Part shown: one piece after another, positions 1 through 12,344 of the stretch
Position numbering within the stretch: the stretch's first letter is position 1
How the letters are laid out: each line of letters starts with the position of its first letter
Origin: Arcuatula senhousia
Taxonomy: Eukaryota > Mollusca > Bivalvia > Mytilida > Mytilidae
DNA: 64,000 nucleotides
Direction: 5' to 3'
NCBI GenBank assembly: GCA_963971305.1
Contig: OZ020305.1
Coordinates: 14,417,001 to 14,481,000 of the forward strand
The notes under the pieces: generated by a model
Seen by the model: the letters and a program-made list of their open reading frames with translations, nothing else
Databases searched by the model: none
What the model was told of the DNA's origin: nothing
Made by a program: the position numbers and the translations under genes

Positions 1-3000
1 AATATGCAAAACACTTACAAACATAAAAAATTGTTTATCTATTAAGGTAGTAAGACACAGTTCGGTTTTGTTTACAAGTTAGTTTCGGAGAGTGACATCC
101 TAGAATTTCTAAAGTAAAATACAAAGGTCGAATTTAAGTAGCTATAAATTAAGAATGCCTTATAATTTAGTAACGAAAGTGTGCTCAACTGATAGGGAAT
201 CTTTCAGAGGTAATATTTTTGACAAAGTATAAAAATAATCGAAAAAACGGAAGTTTAGCGTCCCTTTTCCGGCATGGTGTCATTTTTATTTTACCGATCT
301 TTTGAACGTTTTTATTAATGCTTGTTTTTAAGGTAAAAAATGCGACGTCATTTCTTGAAAAAATAAGCCGGTCGATGTAAAGGTTTTTTACTGTTAATAA
401 ACAGCCAGGTTTATGTACTTTCAGAGCATGTATAGCGCTATAGAGGATTTAGTGCAGGTTTGAGTCTAATCTAGGCTTGAATTATGGTAAAAATGTGTAA
501 ATTTTAGTGTTTTTGCATGAATAATTTGTTTTCGGAGTTATAGGGTTGTAATGAAAAGATCTTATTTTTGTAAGTAACAACTAACAGGAAGATAATCTAT
601 GGAATGTAAGGAATTCAACGATGTATGATAAGTGTTTATAAGGTTAAATATAGTTTTAGAATAGTTATTGGAAGAAGCATATGTGCTGCAAAGCTATGAA
701 CGTTTCTGACGTTTCATCTAGAAGTGTGTTTTACTACCATTAACGTAATTGTCAACAATTATACTAGCATTGAACTCGAACTAAATACCCATGTTAATTG
801 GTGGAATTAAAGCTATATCAATATACAACAGATTAGTTTTTAAAAAAATTGGAAAATATTAGTTGTCTTGGAAAAAAGGCCATAGCAACCAAAACAGCAT
901 ATATTAAATATTTCGAGCGAAAACGTTACGTAACGTTTTGCCAACTTTTCAGCTACATCATTCTGTTTTTATAAAGGTGAAAACGACCAAATGGACAAAA
1001 TCTCTTTAAAATAAAGTTAATGTATGGATACTTATTTATTTGCTGAACTTTTTCGACAAAACTCCGTATTTTTATGTAAAATGTGACGATTTTGTCTCTT
1101 AGGAACACGATATTCAAAATTGTCGTACTTGGTCTTTACTTTGCAAACTGCGTAAATTTGATAGGTAAAATCTCCCCGGACTTTAAAAAATAAACAATTA
1201 AAAGGTAAATTTCAATTATTTTATAAATAAATAACAAAAATGTGTAAAAATGTTGATTTTCATCTAAGAAACAAAAAGACACCATGATATGATATACTTT
1301 TCAAAAAATATTGCAAAACTACGGTCAAAAGTGAAAACAGGGTTCCAACTTTGACTGGCCATAACTTGGCTTATATATGACCTAAAATAAATTGCCAAAT
1401 ATCATTTTGTTCCAAATATAATCAAGTTTTGAAATATGCAAAACACTTACAAACATAAAAAATTGTTTATCTATTAAGGTAGTAAGACACAGTTCGGTTT
1501 TGTTTACAAGTTAGTTTCGGAGAGTGACATCCTAGAATTTCTAAAGTAAAATACAAAGGTCGAATTTAAGTAGCTATAAATTAAGAATGCCTTATAATTT
1601 AGTAACGAAAGTGTGCTCAACTGATAGGGAATCTTTCAGAGGTAATATTTTTGACAAAGTATAAAAATAATCGAAAAAACGGAAGTTTAGCGTCCCTTTT
1701 CCGGCATGGTGTCATTTTTATTTTACCGATCTTTTGAACGTTTTTATTAATGCTTGTTTTTAAGGTAAAAAATGCGACGTCATTTCTTGAAAAAATAAGC
1801 CGGTCGATGTAAAGGTTTTTTACTGTTAATAAACAGCCAGGTTTATGTACTTTCAGAGCATGTATAGCGCTATAGAGGATTTAGTGCAGGTTTGAGTCTA
1901 ATCTAGGCTTGAATTATGGTAAAAATGTGTAAATTTTAGTGTTTTTGCATGAATAATTTGTTTTCGGAGTTATAGGGTTGTAATGAAAAGATCTTATTTT
2001 TGTAAGTAACAACTAACAGGAAGATAATCTATGGAATGTAAGGAATTCAACGATGTATGATAAGTGTTTATAAGGTTAAATATAGTTTTAGAATAGTTAT
2101 TGGAAGAAGCATATGTGCTGCAAAGCTATGAACGTTTCTGACGTTTCATCTAGAAGTGTGTTTTACTACCATTAACGTAATTGTCAACAATTATACTAGC
2201 ATTGAACTCGAACTAAATACCCATGTTAATTGGTGGAATTAAAGCTATATCAATATACAACAGATTAGTTTTTAAAAAAATTGGAAAATATTAGTTGTCT
2301 TGGAAAAAAGGCCATAGCAACCAAAACAGCATATATTAAATATTTCGAGCGAAAACGTTACGTAACGTTTTGCCAACTTTTCAGCTACATCATTCTGTTT
2401 TTATAAAGGTGAAAACGACCAAATGGACAAAATCTCTTTAAAATAAAGTTAATGTATGGATACTTATTTATTTGCTGAACTTTTTCGACAAAACTCCGTA
2501 TTTTTATGTAAAATGTGACGATTTTGTCTCTTAGGAACACGATATTCAAAATTGTCGTACTTGGTCTTTACTTTGCAAACTGCGTAAATTTGATAGGTAA
2601 AATCTCCCCGGACTTTAAAAAATAAACAATTAAAAGGTAAATTTCAATTATTTTATAAATAAATAACAAAAATGTGTAAAAATGTTGATTTTCATCTAAG
2701 AAACAAAAAGACACCATGATATGATATACTTTTCAAAAAATATTGCAAAACTACGGTCAAAAGTGAAAACAGGGTTCCAACTTTGACTGGCCATAACTTG
2801 GCTTATATATGACCTAAAATAAATTGCCAAATATCATTTTGTTCCAAATATAATCAAGTTTTGAAATATGCAAAACACTTACAAACATAAAAAATTGTTT
2901 ATCTATTAAGGTAGTAAGACACAGTTCGGTTTTGTTTACAAGTTAGTTTCGGAGAGTGACATCCTAGAATTTCTAAAGTAAAATACAAAGGTCGAATTTA

Positions 3001-6000
3001 AGTAGCTATAAATTAAGAATGCCTTATAATTTAGTAACGAAAGTGTGCTCAACTGATAGGGAATCTTTCAGAGGTAATATTTTTGACAAAGTATAAAAAT
3101 AATCGAAAAAACGGAAGTTTAGCGTCCCTTTTCCGGCATGGTGTCATTTTTATTTTACCGATCTTTTGAACGTTTTTATTAATGCTTGTTTTTAAGGTAA
3201 AAAATGCGACGTCATTTCTTGAAAAAATAAGCCGGTCGATGTAAAGGTTTTTTACTGTTAATAAACAGCCAGGTTTATGTACTTTCAGAGCATGTATAGC
3301 GCTATAGAGGATTTAGTGCAGGTTTGAGTCTAATCTAGGCTTGAATTATGGTAAAAATGTGTAAATTTTAGTGTTTTTGCATGAATAATTTGTTTTCGGA
3401 GTTATAGGGTTGTAATGAAAAGATCTTATTTTTGTAAGTAACAACTAACAGGAAGATAATCTATGGAATGTAAGGAATTCAACGATGTATGATAAGTGTT
3501 TATAAGGTTAAATATAGTTTTAGAATAGTTATTGGAAGAAGCATATGTGCTGCAAAGCTATGAACGTTTCTGACGTTTCATCTAGAAGTGTGTTTTACTA
3601 CCATTAACGTAATTGTCAACAATTATACTAGCATTGAACTCGAACTAAATACCCATGTTAATTGGTGGAATTAAAGCTATATCAATATACAACAGATTAG
3701 TTTTTAAAAAAATTGGAAAATATTAGTTGTCTTGGAAAAAAGGCCATAGCAACCAAAACAGCATATATTAAATATTTCGAGCGAAAACGTTACGTAACGT
3801 TTTGCCAACTTTTCAGCTACATCATTCTGTTTTTATAAAGGTGAAAACGACCAAATGGACAAAATCTCTTTAAAATAAAGTTAATGTATGGATACTTATT
3901 TATTTGCTGAACTTTTTCGACAAAACTCCGTATTTTTATGTAAAATGTGACGATTTTGTCTCTTAGGAACACGATATTCAAAATTGTCGTACTTGGTCTT
4001 TACTTTGCAAACTGCGTAAATTTGATAGGTAAAATCTCCCCGGACTTTAAAAAATAAACAATTAAAAGGTAAATTTCAATTATTTTATAAATAAATAACA
4101 AAAATGTGTAAAAATGTTGATTTTCATCTAAGAAACAAAAAGACACCATGATATGATATACTTTTCAAAAAATATTGCAAAACTACGGTCAAAAGTGAAA
4201 ACAGGGTTCCAACTTTGACTGGCCATAACTTGGCTTATATATGACCTAAAATAAATTGCCAAATATCATTTTGTTCCAAATATAATCAAGTTTTGAAATA
4301 TGCAAAACACTTACAAACATAAAAAATTGTTTATCTATTAAGGTAGTAAGACACAGTTCGGTTTTGTTTACAAGTTAGTTTCGGAGAGTGACATCCTAGA
4401 ATTTCTAAAGTAAAATACAAAGGTCGAATTTAAGTAGCTATAAATTAAGAATGCCTTATAATTTAGTAACGAAAGTGTGCTCAACTGATAGGGAATCTTT
4501 CAGAGGTAATATTTTTGACAAAGTATAAAAATAATCGAAAAAACGGAAGTTTAGCGTCCCTTTTCCGGCATGGTGTCATTTTTATTTTACCGATCTTTTG
4601 AACGTTTTTATTAATGCTTGTTTTTAAGGTAAAAAATGCGACGTCATTTCTTGAAAAAATAAGCCGGTCGATGTAAAGGTTTTTTACTGTTAATAAACAG
4701 CCAGGTTTATGTACTTTCAGAGCATGTATAGCGCTATAGAGGATTTAGTGCAGGTTTGAGTCTAATCTAGGCTTGAATTATGGTAAAAATGTGTAAATTT
4801 TAGTGTTTTTGCATGAATAATTTGTTTTCGGAGTTATAGGGTTGTAATGAAAAGATCTTATTTTTGTAAGTAACAACTAACAGGAAGATAATCTATGGAA
4901 TGTAAGGAATTCAACGATGTATGATAAGTGTTTATAAGGTTAAATATAGTTTTAGAATAGTTATTGGAAGAAGCATATGTGCTGCAAAGCTATGAACGTT
5001 TCTGACGTTTCATCTAGAAGTGTGTTTTACTACCATTAACGTAATTGTCAACAATTATACTAGCATTGAACTCGAACTAAATACCCATGTTAATTGGTGG
5101 AATTAAAGCTATATCAATATACAACAGATTAGTTTTTAAAAAAATTGGAAAATATTAGTTGTCTTGGAAAAAAGGCCATAGCAACCAAAACAGCATATAT
5201 TAAATATTTCGAGCGAAAACGTTACGTAACGTTTTGCCAACTTTTCAGCTACATCATTCTGTTTTTATAAAGGTGAAAACGACCAAATGGACAAAATCTC
5301 TTTAAAATAAAGTTAATGTATGGATACTTATTTATTTGCTGAACTTTTTCGACAAAACTCCGTATTTTTATGTAAAATGTGACGATTTTGTCTCTTAGGA
5401 ACACGATATTCAAAATTGTCGTACTTGGTCTTTACTTTGCAAACTGCGTAAATTTGATAGGTAAAATCTCCCCGGACTTTAAAAAATAAACAATTAAAAG
5501 GTAAATTTCAATTATTTTATAAATAAATAACAAAAATGTGTAAAAATGTTGATTTTCATCTAAGAAACAAAAAGACACCATGATATGATATACTTTTCAA
5601 AAAATATTGCAAAACTACGGTCAAAAGTGAAAACAGGGTTCCAACTTTGACTGGCCATAACTTGGCTTATATATGACCTAAAATAAATTGCCAAATATCA
5701 TTTTGTTCCAAATATAATCAAGTTTTGAAATATGCAAAACACTTACAAACATAAAAAATTGTTTATCTATTAAGGTAGTAAGACACAGTTCGGTTTTGTT
5801 TACAAGTTAGTTTCGGAGAGTGACATCCTAGAATTTCTAAAGTAAAATACAAAGGTCGAATTTAAGTAGCTATAAATTAAGAATGCCTTATAATTTAGTA
5901 ACGAAAGTGTGCTCAACTGATAGGGAATCTTTCAGAGGTAATATTTTTGACAAAGTATAAAAATAATCGAAAAAACGGAAGTTTAGCGTCCCTTTTCCGG

Positions 6001-6466
6001 CATGGTGTCATTTTTATTTTACCGATCTTTTGAACGTTTTTATTAATGCTTGTTTTTAAGGTAAAAAATGCGACGTCATTTCTTGAAAAAATAAGCCGGT
6101 CGATGTAAAGGTTTTTTACTGTTAATAAACAGCCAGGTTTATGTACTTTCAGAGCATGTATAGCGCTATAGAGGATTTAGTGCAGGTTTGAGTCTAATCT
6201 AGGCTTGAATTATGGTAAAAATGTGTAAATTTTAGTGTTTTTGCATGAATAATTTGTTTTCGGAGTTATAGGGTTGTAATGAAAAGATCTTATTTTTGTA
6301 AGTAACAACTAACAGGAAGATAATCTATGGAATGTAAGGAATTCAACGATGTATGATAAGTGTTTATAAGGTTAAATATAGTTTTAGAATAGTTATTGGA
6401 AGAAGCATATGTGCTGCAAAGCTATGAACGTTTCTGACGTTTCATCTAGAAGTGTGTTTTACTACC
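1..6466. repeat. Satellite: tandem array of a 1432-bp monomer, 4.5 copies
   Basis: The same sequence restarts at 1, 1433, 2865, 4297 and 5729, a constant period of 1432 bp. The fifth copy stops at 6466, inside the monomer at the point equivalent to 738. I saw no difference between copies in the stretches compared, so the array is homogenised or very young. The monomer is AT-rich, has no ORF of 60 codons or more in any frame, and carries one perfect 20-bp palindrome. The array runs off the left edge, so its full length is unknown. Nothing in it resembles a transposase, reverse transcriptase or rRNA gene. Confidence 0.97.
920..939. repeat. 20-bp perfect palindrome in each satellite monomer
   Basis: AAAACGTTACGTAACGTTTT equals its own reverse complement. 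It recurs once per monomer at 920-939, 2352-2371, 3784-3803 and 5216-5235; the truncated fifth copy ends before it. It could be a cruciform or dimeric-protein binding site; no function can be read from sequence alone. Confidence 0.9.
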
Positions 6467-6489
6467 TAATGCTTTAACTTTTCATGAAT

Positions 6490-6976
6490 ATTTTTACAAC
6501 GTTTATGGGGTTTTCGTAATACAGTTCATTTGTTACTCCCAAGCTTGCAGGAATTACGATTTCCTTGGCAGGGTGTCACATTTGACACAGAAATGGCTAA
6601 CTCAGGGTAATTTGGCGTCACGGTTGCTATCTTCACTCAAGAAATTTTGCGGTAGACACCGTGCATTCATAGACAAATGTGGGATTTCTATCTCTCAAAT
6701 GATTGCAGATGTTGGTTCGTCCTAGATTTTTGTTTTGTCTTCCTTTATTGAAATGGACACACTGAATTGGAAATCAGCAGCACGACAGGTGTGCTATAGC
6801 AGAGAGGAACCACTTTCTCTTCCGGGGCACCTGAGTTCACTATTGCTATGATCGCGTTGTTGATTACCGCTTGGTTGATTTTTTTATTTGTGTTTCTTCG
6901 TGCTGTTATTATTCTGTCGTTGCCCTTTCGGACTTTTGACACTCGAATGCCTCATTGGTCTCTCTTGGCTTCTTTA
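6490..6976 (+). pseudogene. Decayed PLE-A reverse transcriptase C-terminus plus 3' tail
   Basis: From about 6495 to the stop at 6723-6725 one frame reads a diverged copy of the C-terminal reverse-transcriptase segment seen at 19550-19780 (YGVFVIQ, LTQKWLTQG, LLSSLKKFCG, GISISQM). After the stop comes the family tail, recognisable by 'gtgtgctatagca' and ending near 'ttggcttcttt' at 6976. Both the 5' half and the catalytic motifs are missing. It begins within ~30 bp of the satellite break at 6466. PLE-A is my label for this family; assignment to Penelope-like elements rests on the better copy at 19030-20075. Confidence 0.75.
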
Positions 6977-7180
6977 TAATGTAAGTTGTTATCGAACTTC
7001 GATTAAAGTAAAAGTTTAACTCCAGATTAACTAACATGAAATTTACTTTTTAAACATAATTTCCTATAGCTTTTCAAGAAAAAAGTATGAATAGGAGGTC
7101 GCCTACCAAACAGAAGAAGACAACACAGGCAACAAATTTTGCTAGAATAAATCAAGTATTTTGGTGCTGCAACTGGAATT

Positions 7181-7230
7181 CTATATCCCCGATCGTGAGG
7201 TTAGCCCGCTCCGGCACCTACACTTTTGTA
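7181..7230 (+). repeat. Retrozyme fragment without ribozyme
   Basis: It matches the conserved 'gaggttagcccgctccggca' segment of the hammerhead units at 47960 and 48307. Only this ~50-bp part survives. A weak reverse-strand remnant of the unit's other end (near 7118-7150) lies just upstream. Confidence 0.55.
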
Positions 7231-7351
7231 AAGATTTCAAAATGGTCAAAAAGCTCTGGCCAGCATAGTTTGGTTTTAGTAACATTTTGGTGTCCAGTTT
7301 GGCATATTTTTGTTTTATTGTTTTATGGTCTTCGTTTTCGTTTAGCATATG

Positions 7352-7515
7352 GAAAGCAGAGGTACAAACGGAAAAAAACACGACAAACCAGAAAAAACAA
7401 AACAGCATTTAGCAAGTGGCTGAAACAGTGAACTCAGGTGGTCCAGAAGTTGAATCAGTTCCTGCCTGGTGAAACATACAGATCGCATTGCCAACGTGTT
7501 AGATTCAGTAAAAAC
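7352..7515 (-). repeat. Ancient PLE-A 3' tail, shared with the paralogous segment
   Basis: On the minus strand this reads a diverged version of the PLE-A tail. The same relic sits at 27335-27562 at the equivalent place in the duplicated region, so this insertion predates the segmental duplication. Confidence 0.6.
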
Positions 7516-7878
7516 CTCGTTAAAACAAACAATAGATTTAATCCTTTTTTTCTAACGTACAACTATTTGGTTAATTACAATGAGATACATTACACATACT
7601 TTTTTATCCTTAACTCCAAGTCTGTAGAATGGTTTCCAATATTTTGACCTGTTACATTAAATAAAAAAGTTCCGACTTGATAACGGGAAGGATGCTTCAT
7701 TATGGGCCTTTTTGTAATTTGCAATGAAACATTTATTGATCATTAACCCTATAATGCCAAGTTCTCCTTTTTTCTTTATTTTAATAAATTTGATTAAATT
7801 AGTATTCGTTTTGGAAGCTGTTTTAGATGTAATTGATTGACACTCCAAATATATCGTAATTATGTTGTGAACTTTTAG

Positions 7879-7966
7879 AAACAAGGATGCCCAATAGTAT
7901 CATCGTCCATATTGTGTGTTCAACAAGAACTGAGAGAGTGTGAGCAAGACGAAGAGTGCAAAGAAG
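7879..7966 (+). CDS. Gene 1 exon: first half of WAP domain
   Basis: The acceptor is 'cttttag' and the donor 'gtacgt'. The exon opens in phase 0 and leaves in phase 1. It encodes [13 protein letters not shown] and RECEQDEEC, giving cysteines 1-4 of the eight-cysteine four-disulfide core. It is near-identical to 28179-28266. Confidence 0.85.
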
Positions 7967-8367
7967 GTACGTATATGTAAGAGTGTGTCTCTTTCTCACA
8001 TAGTCTTATTACGTTTATCGTACATGTACATGTACTAGGGCATGTTCCAAAAAAATCTTACCGACTGTCTACTATTATGCAAAACAATAGTCATATAATT
8101 CAAGAAAGAACAGTACAAATACTTCAAGTGACACTTGGTGCTACTGAAGCAAGATTGTCCTTAAATTAACACCATTCTTTTAACTAATCGAACATTTAAA
8201 TGAAGTATAAAGCAATTGCCATTTATTTTCATTCTATTTAGTTCAAATAATGTGAAAGAAGCAATCGAATGTCGAAAATCCGAAAGGGAAAGACAAAAAA
8301 TAAGAAAAATTGATAGAAATATGGTAAGGTATGAAACCATGATTGTTAAATTATCTTTCTTTTTTAG

Positions 8368-8415
8368 GATTGTGCTGTCCTATTACTTGTGGAGGAACGA
8401 AGTGTTCACCGGTCG
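8368..8415 (+). CDS. Gene 1 exon: second half of WAP domain
   Basis: The exon encodes [16 protein letters not shown], supplying cysteines 5-8 (CC, C, C). It is phase 1 on both sides. It is one codon longer than its gene 2 counterpart because the donor lies 3 nt further downstream. Confidence 0.85.
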
Positions 8416-8541
8416 GTAAATATGCATAATTTCATTTGCTTAATCAGGTTTTGTCTCTGAAATTTAAGTGGTCTCATAGTCAGTGTTTGGTATTGTTTAT
8501 AAGTTATTTATTTTACATTTTTTTTACTGTATATACTGTTT

Positions 8542-9260
8542 ATTTACATCTCATATATCCGAAGGAACTTGAGATAAAGGACACTACAGATTCTAGGAGG
8601 TCCGCTTCATATCTGGATCTATTTCTCGAAATTGACACACAAGGAAGGCTTTGTACAAGGCTCTATGACAAACGTGATGACTTCAACTTTCCAATAGTTA
8701 ACTTTCCCTTTCTGTGTAGCAACATTCCGTCCGCTCCAGCATATGGAGTTTACGTATCACAATTGATTCGCTATTCCAGAGCATGTGGGGAGTACAACGA
8801 CTTCCTTGATAGAGCCACACGGCTGACAAGCAAATTGTTAACACAGGGGTACGTTGCTCCCAGGTTGTTGTCATCACTCAAGAAATTTTACGGAAGACAT
8901 CATGTGCTTGTATACAAATACGGGATTTCTATCTCTCAGATGAGCACAGATGTTGGTTTGACATCGAGTTTTGTAATGTCATCCTTTCCGGATTTGACCC
9001 ACACTTAATCGATCTTTGGCAACGTGACGGGTGTGCTATAGCAAGTAGGAACTGCTTACTCTTCCGGAGCACCTGAGTTCACTCTCGTTTCGACTTGAGT
9101 TCGCGTTGCTGAATGCGGTTTTGTTGTTATGTGTGTTTGTGTTTTATGTTGTTATGTGGTTTGTTTTGTTGTGATGACTTTTGTCTGCCGATTTTGTCTT
9201 TGTCTTAACGGTTTTATGATACTGATTACCCCTTTGGTACACCTTTGCTTCTTTTGTCAC
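8542..9260 (+). mobile_element. 5'-truncated PLE-A insertion (RT C-terminal part and tail)
   Basis: This is a near copy of 19367-20075: palm-to-thumb reverse-transcriptase residues (DSRRSASYLDLFLEIDTQG, NFPFLCSNIPSAPAYGVYV) open to the stop at 9006-9008, then the tail. The N-terminal motifs and the YIDD box are absent. The paralogous intron at 28843-28856 lacks the insertion and runs straight from 'tatatactgt' to 'gctcaaattcc', so both junctions can be placed. It inserted after the gene 1/gene 2 duplication. Confidence 0.85.
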
Positions 9261-9305
9261 CTGCTCAAATTCCAACAAATTTCACCTAGGCTCCTTTCTA
9301 ATAAC

Positions 9306-9640
9306 AAGTAAGAAATACAAATGACAACAAAGTTCCAGACAATAAATTTTGCTACGCCTGACGCGCGTTTCGTCTATTCAAGACTCATCAGAGGCGCTCT
9401 ACCAAAAATATTAAAAATGCCAAACACTGTATGAATATGAAGAGCATATAACAGTATAACCAAAAATATTAAACTGGGGAACCAAATTATTACTAAGATA
9501 TTCAACCTATGTCTGGGGTAGGAAGAACCTTAGGGTTTAGACAATTTTGAAATTTAGACGGATAATTTAAACCTTTGATGTATTCTCCAACTCAAAAGTG
9601 TTGGTGCCGGAGCGGGCTAACCTCAGGGAATTTAAACTCC
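9306..9640 (-). mobile_element. Retrozyme-like monomer with intact hammerhead ribozyme
   Basis: Read on the minus strand, this single ~335-bp unit carries every landmark of the 47.4-48.6 kb array: the 'ggttagcccgctccggcacc' segment (near 9610-9630), 'ccctaaggttcttcctacc', 'agtgtttggcattt', the ribozyme, and the trailing 'gtctggaactttgttgtcat'. No ORF is present, so it is non-autonomous. It lies directly after the PLE-A insertion in the gene 1 intron. Confidence 0.8.
9345..9405 (-). ncRNA. Hammerhead ribozyme, type I, intact core
   Basis: On the minus strand: CUGAUGA (9391-9385), a 3-bp stem II GUC/GAC with a 7-nt loop, GAAA (9371-9368), a minimal stem III (A-U and C-G around loop GCGC), and the cleavage triplet GUC (9362-9360). 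Stem I pairs GCGCCU with AGGCGU. All conserved core nucleotides are present, so self-cleavage after the GUC is expected from family knowledge; activity is not shown by sequence. Confidence 0.85.
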
Positions 9641-9660
9641 ACCATAGTGAACTAGATCGG

Positions 9661-12255
9661 ACCTGATATGAAGTCAGGTCAGCATTCTCCTAAGTTGTCT
9701 TAAGGTCTGGGTGATGTTAACCGAAAAATGACCACAAGACACGTCCGTTAAGAATAGCTTTTTGAACAGGGTACTCGGCCTCAAATAAACTTTGGCAAAC
9801 TGCATATTCATCTGAAGCTATTCTATTCAGTAATAGATAACATTTAATAAACAAAGAAAGAATTAATTTTATATTTTCATGTTTAAATAATAACCGTTTT
9901 CGGTAATTTTTCTATTTCTTTTTTTCTAATTAAATAGATTAAAAAGGAAATAACAAAATTATTGAACTTTTGATGATCAATGTCAATGTCCAAGAGAAAA
10001 GACAAAACATGCCAGGCACACCGGATAAGTTACAGATAGATTTAACGTACCGATCGCGAATAAATAAAATCTTATTTATTTGCACTTTATCTTGCAATAT
10101 CTAAAAACACCTAAAACATAACAAGAAAATTATTTTTGTTGGATAAATTTGAAATTAAGACAATTAGTGTTAGCTTAGAATTATGCATACATTTCAAACA
10201 CACATAATCCGGATCTTTAACTGAATGTACGTTATGGATATCAATCCTAAACTTTGTTGTTGATCTTAAATTCTCGAGCTTTCATAACGATTACATCATT
10301 TAAATTGTGTAATTCTTTAATTATATGTTAACCACACGAAGTAATTCATTTATTTATTTCGTTCACGCTTGAAAATACATATTAATTTACTTCCTTTGAC
10401 CACGGAACCGATCGGCTTTAAATTTAGCTTTTCAATGCGTACTTGCAGCTGACCGGATCAATGGTCAGATCTGCCCTGATTTAACCGGACAAGAGTGCTG
10501 GCACACTAAAATTGGACAATACCAGTCCAGCCTAAGCAAACATAGGACCATTTATTAAGTTTTGAAGGTTTGAACATGTTAAAGCGGAATGAGTGAACCT
10601 CTGGTCGGCTTTTCTTATTCTCAATGACGCTCCATAGACTTTCAATTATCACTGCAATTTTCAATTAAGTGCGCAGAACAAATATTTTAAACTTGTAAAT
10701 AGCAATTTTATTTAAGCAAATAACTTTTTAAAAATTATATGTAATGTTATTTTTTATTCATTATATAGTTTGTCTACAAAGGTGCACACAATAAGTAAAT
10801 ATAATGTGCATTAAATTCCTTTATTGGAGGAAGCTTTAATCTGTCCTTTATTGCATCCACTTTTGGTAATAAGACGTCACTGGTTTTTAGTTAAACCTAC
10901 CTTAACCGGAAGTAGTTTCTTCTGTGAAGATTCTGCTGTCAGCGAGACAGGAGCAAACGTCTGTGCTGAGTATGAATTATTTAATCCACATTAACCCACA
11001 ATTTTTTAACGCAGATGATTTTGAAAAAGATTCTTTTTATTAACAGTAAACACAATTGTCGTACATAGATATACATTAAGGCTGTCGATGAAGCTTACAA
11101 CCCATTAAATTTTCAATTTTCCTTGCATTGATAGCGTTTTGATTTAAAGTTTTTACAATCACCTTAAATAAGATAAGATTATTTTTTTTCTCAAACACAT
11201 ATGTAAATAACAATACATTCCCATGAATCCTAACCGGTCACAGTTTTCCCCAAAAATTTTTAAATACACGTACAGGATCGACATTTCGTCTGCACATTTC
11301 ACATGTGTATTTTTCAGCAACAAGCGTTCAAGTCTTTAACGAATGGTAATCCAAAGATACAGTATTTCTTAATTTTCACAAGTGCCATTATATTAAACAG
11401 GTGCTGGCAAGAATAAATGGTTTGTATTCTACCATAGCCAGCACCAAGAAAGAACCCCCATGACCATGTTACATGTATGTACACGAATCACTCAAAATGT
11501 TAAATATTAAAAAGCATTGGTCATGTCAATCCAAGCTATCCTAGATCTAACTTATCCTGAAAAATTGTTGTGCACTGCCACATACAAAAGTACATTAGCT
11601 GTAACGGTAGTTATTTGACAAAAATCTTTGTAATGTATATATACTTGTACATGTATTATGGTACTAATCAATCCAGCATTTTCACACTTGCACACACACG
11701 CATGCACAATATTTGATTAATAATAAAAAATGATAATAAAATATAAGCAAGATAGGACAAGACAGATATCTTTAAAAAATGGCCACTCTCTTAGCTGGAT
11801 ATATGAAAAATTTGAAAATGAACAAAAATTTTAAAAATATTGGTACATAATTAAAATTGTGTGATTTTTACCTGATTTCAAGTTTCGGAGAGCAAAAGAA
11901 GAAGCAATAGAAGAAAATTCAAGCAAATCTTTTCATGCTTTTTTCAAAGAATCTTACGTATGACAATTCTTCAAAATGACGTGCTGCCAATCACATCACA
12001 CGACAAATCTGATTTTTAATGGGTCTTTGCAGTTTTTTTGACCAACTTAAAAATATTGGATTTTTCCTGACTTTCTGGACATGTTCATTTCCAAATGCTC
12101 AGTTCTCCTTAAAACCGCATGGAAATAAAACATTTAGATTTCGACGATAACTAAATTGGTTTCAAGTCAGTGTTCTTAATATTTTCATTGTTAATTCTCA
12201 TGAATGTGAACTGACTCCTAATTTTATTTATAGTCACTCCATATAATATGTGAGT
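9661..12255. other. Gene 1 intron DNA, no gene seen
   Basis: About 2.6 kb of AT-rich sequence. The part at about 10250-10790 is recognisably paralogous to 29810-29853 joined to 30889-31440 in gene 2. No coding exon, RNA gene or intact element was found. Confidence 0.6.
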
Positions 12256-12340
12256 ACACTGATCATATATGTTTGTATTTGTAAATGCCCCTTGTGGGCC
12301 CATAATTGGCTAATAAAATTTGTATTTGTATTTGTATTTA
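12256..12340 (+). repeat. LINE/SINE-like 3' tail with TTTGTA repeats
   Basis: 'ccccttgtgggcccataat' is followed by 'taataaaatttg' and repeated 'tatttg' units, the form of a non-LTR or SINE 3' end. No coding part is attached; it abuts the PLE-B copy. Confidence 0.5.
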
Positions 12341-12344
12341 ACCC

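Noticed and set aside
7087..7431. 114-codon open frame as a gene
   Set aside because: It crosses a retrozyme fragment and a reversed PLE tail and has no domain or splice context.
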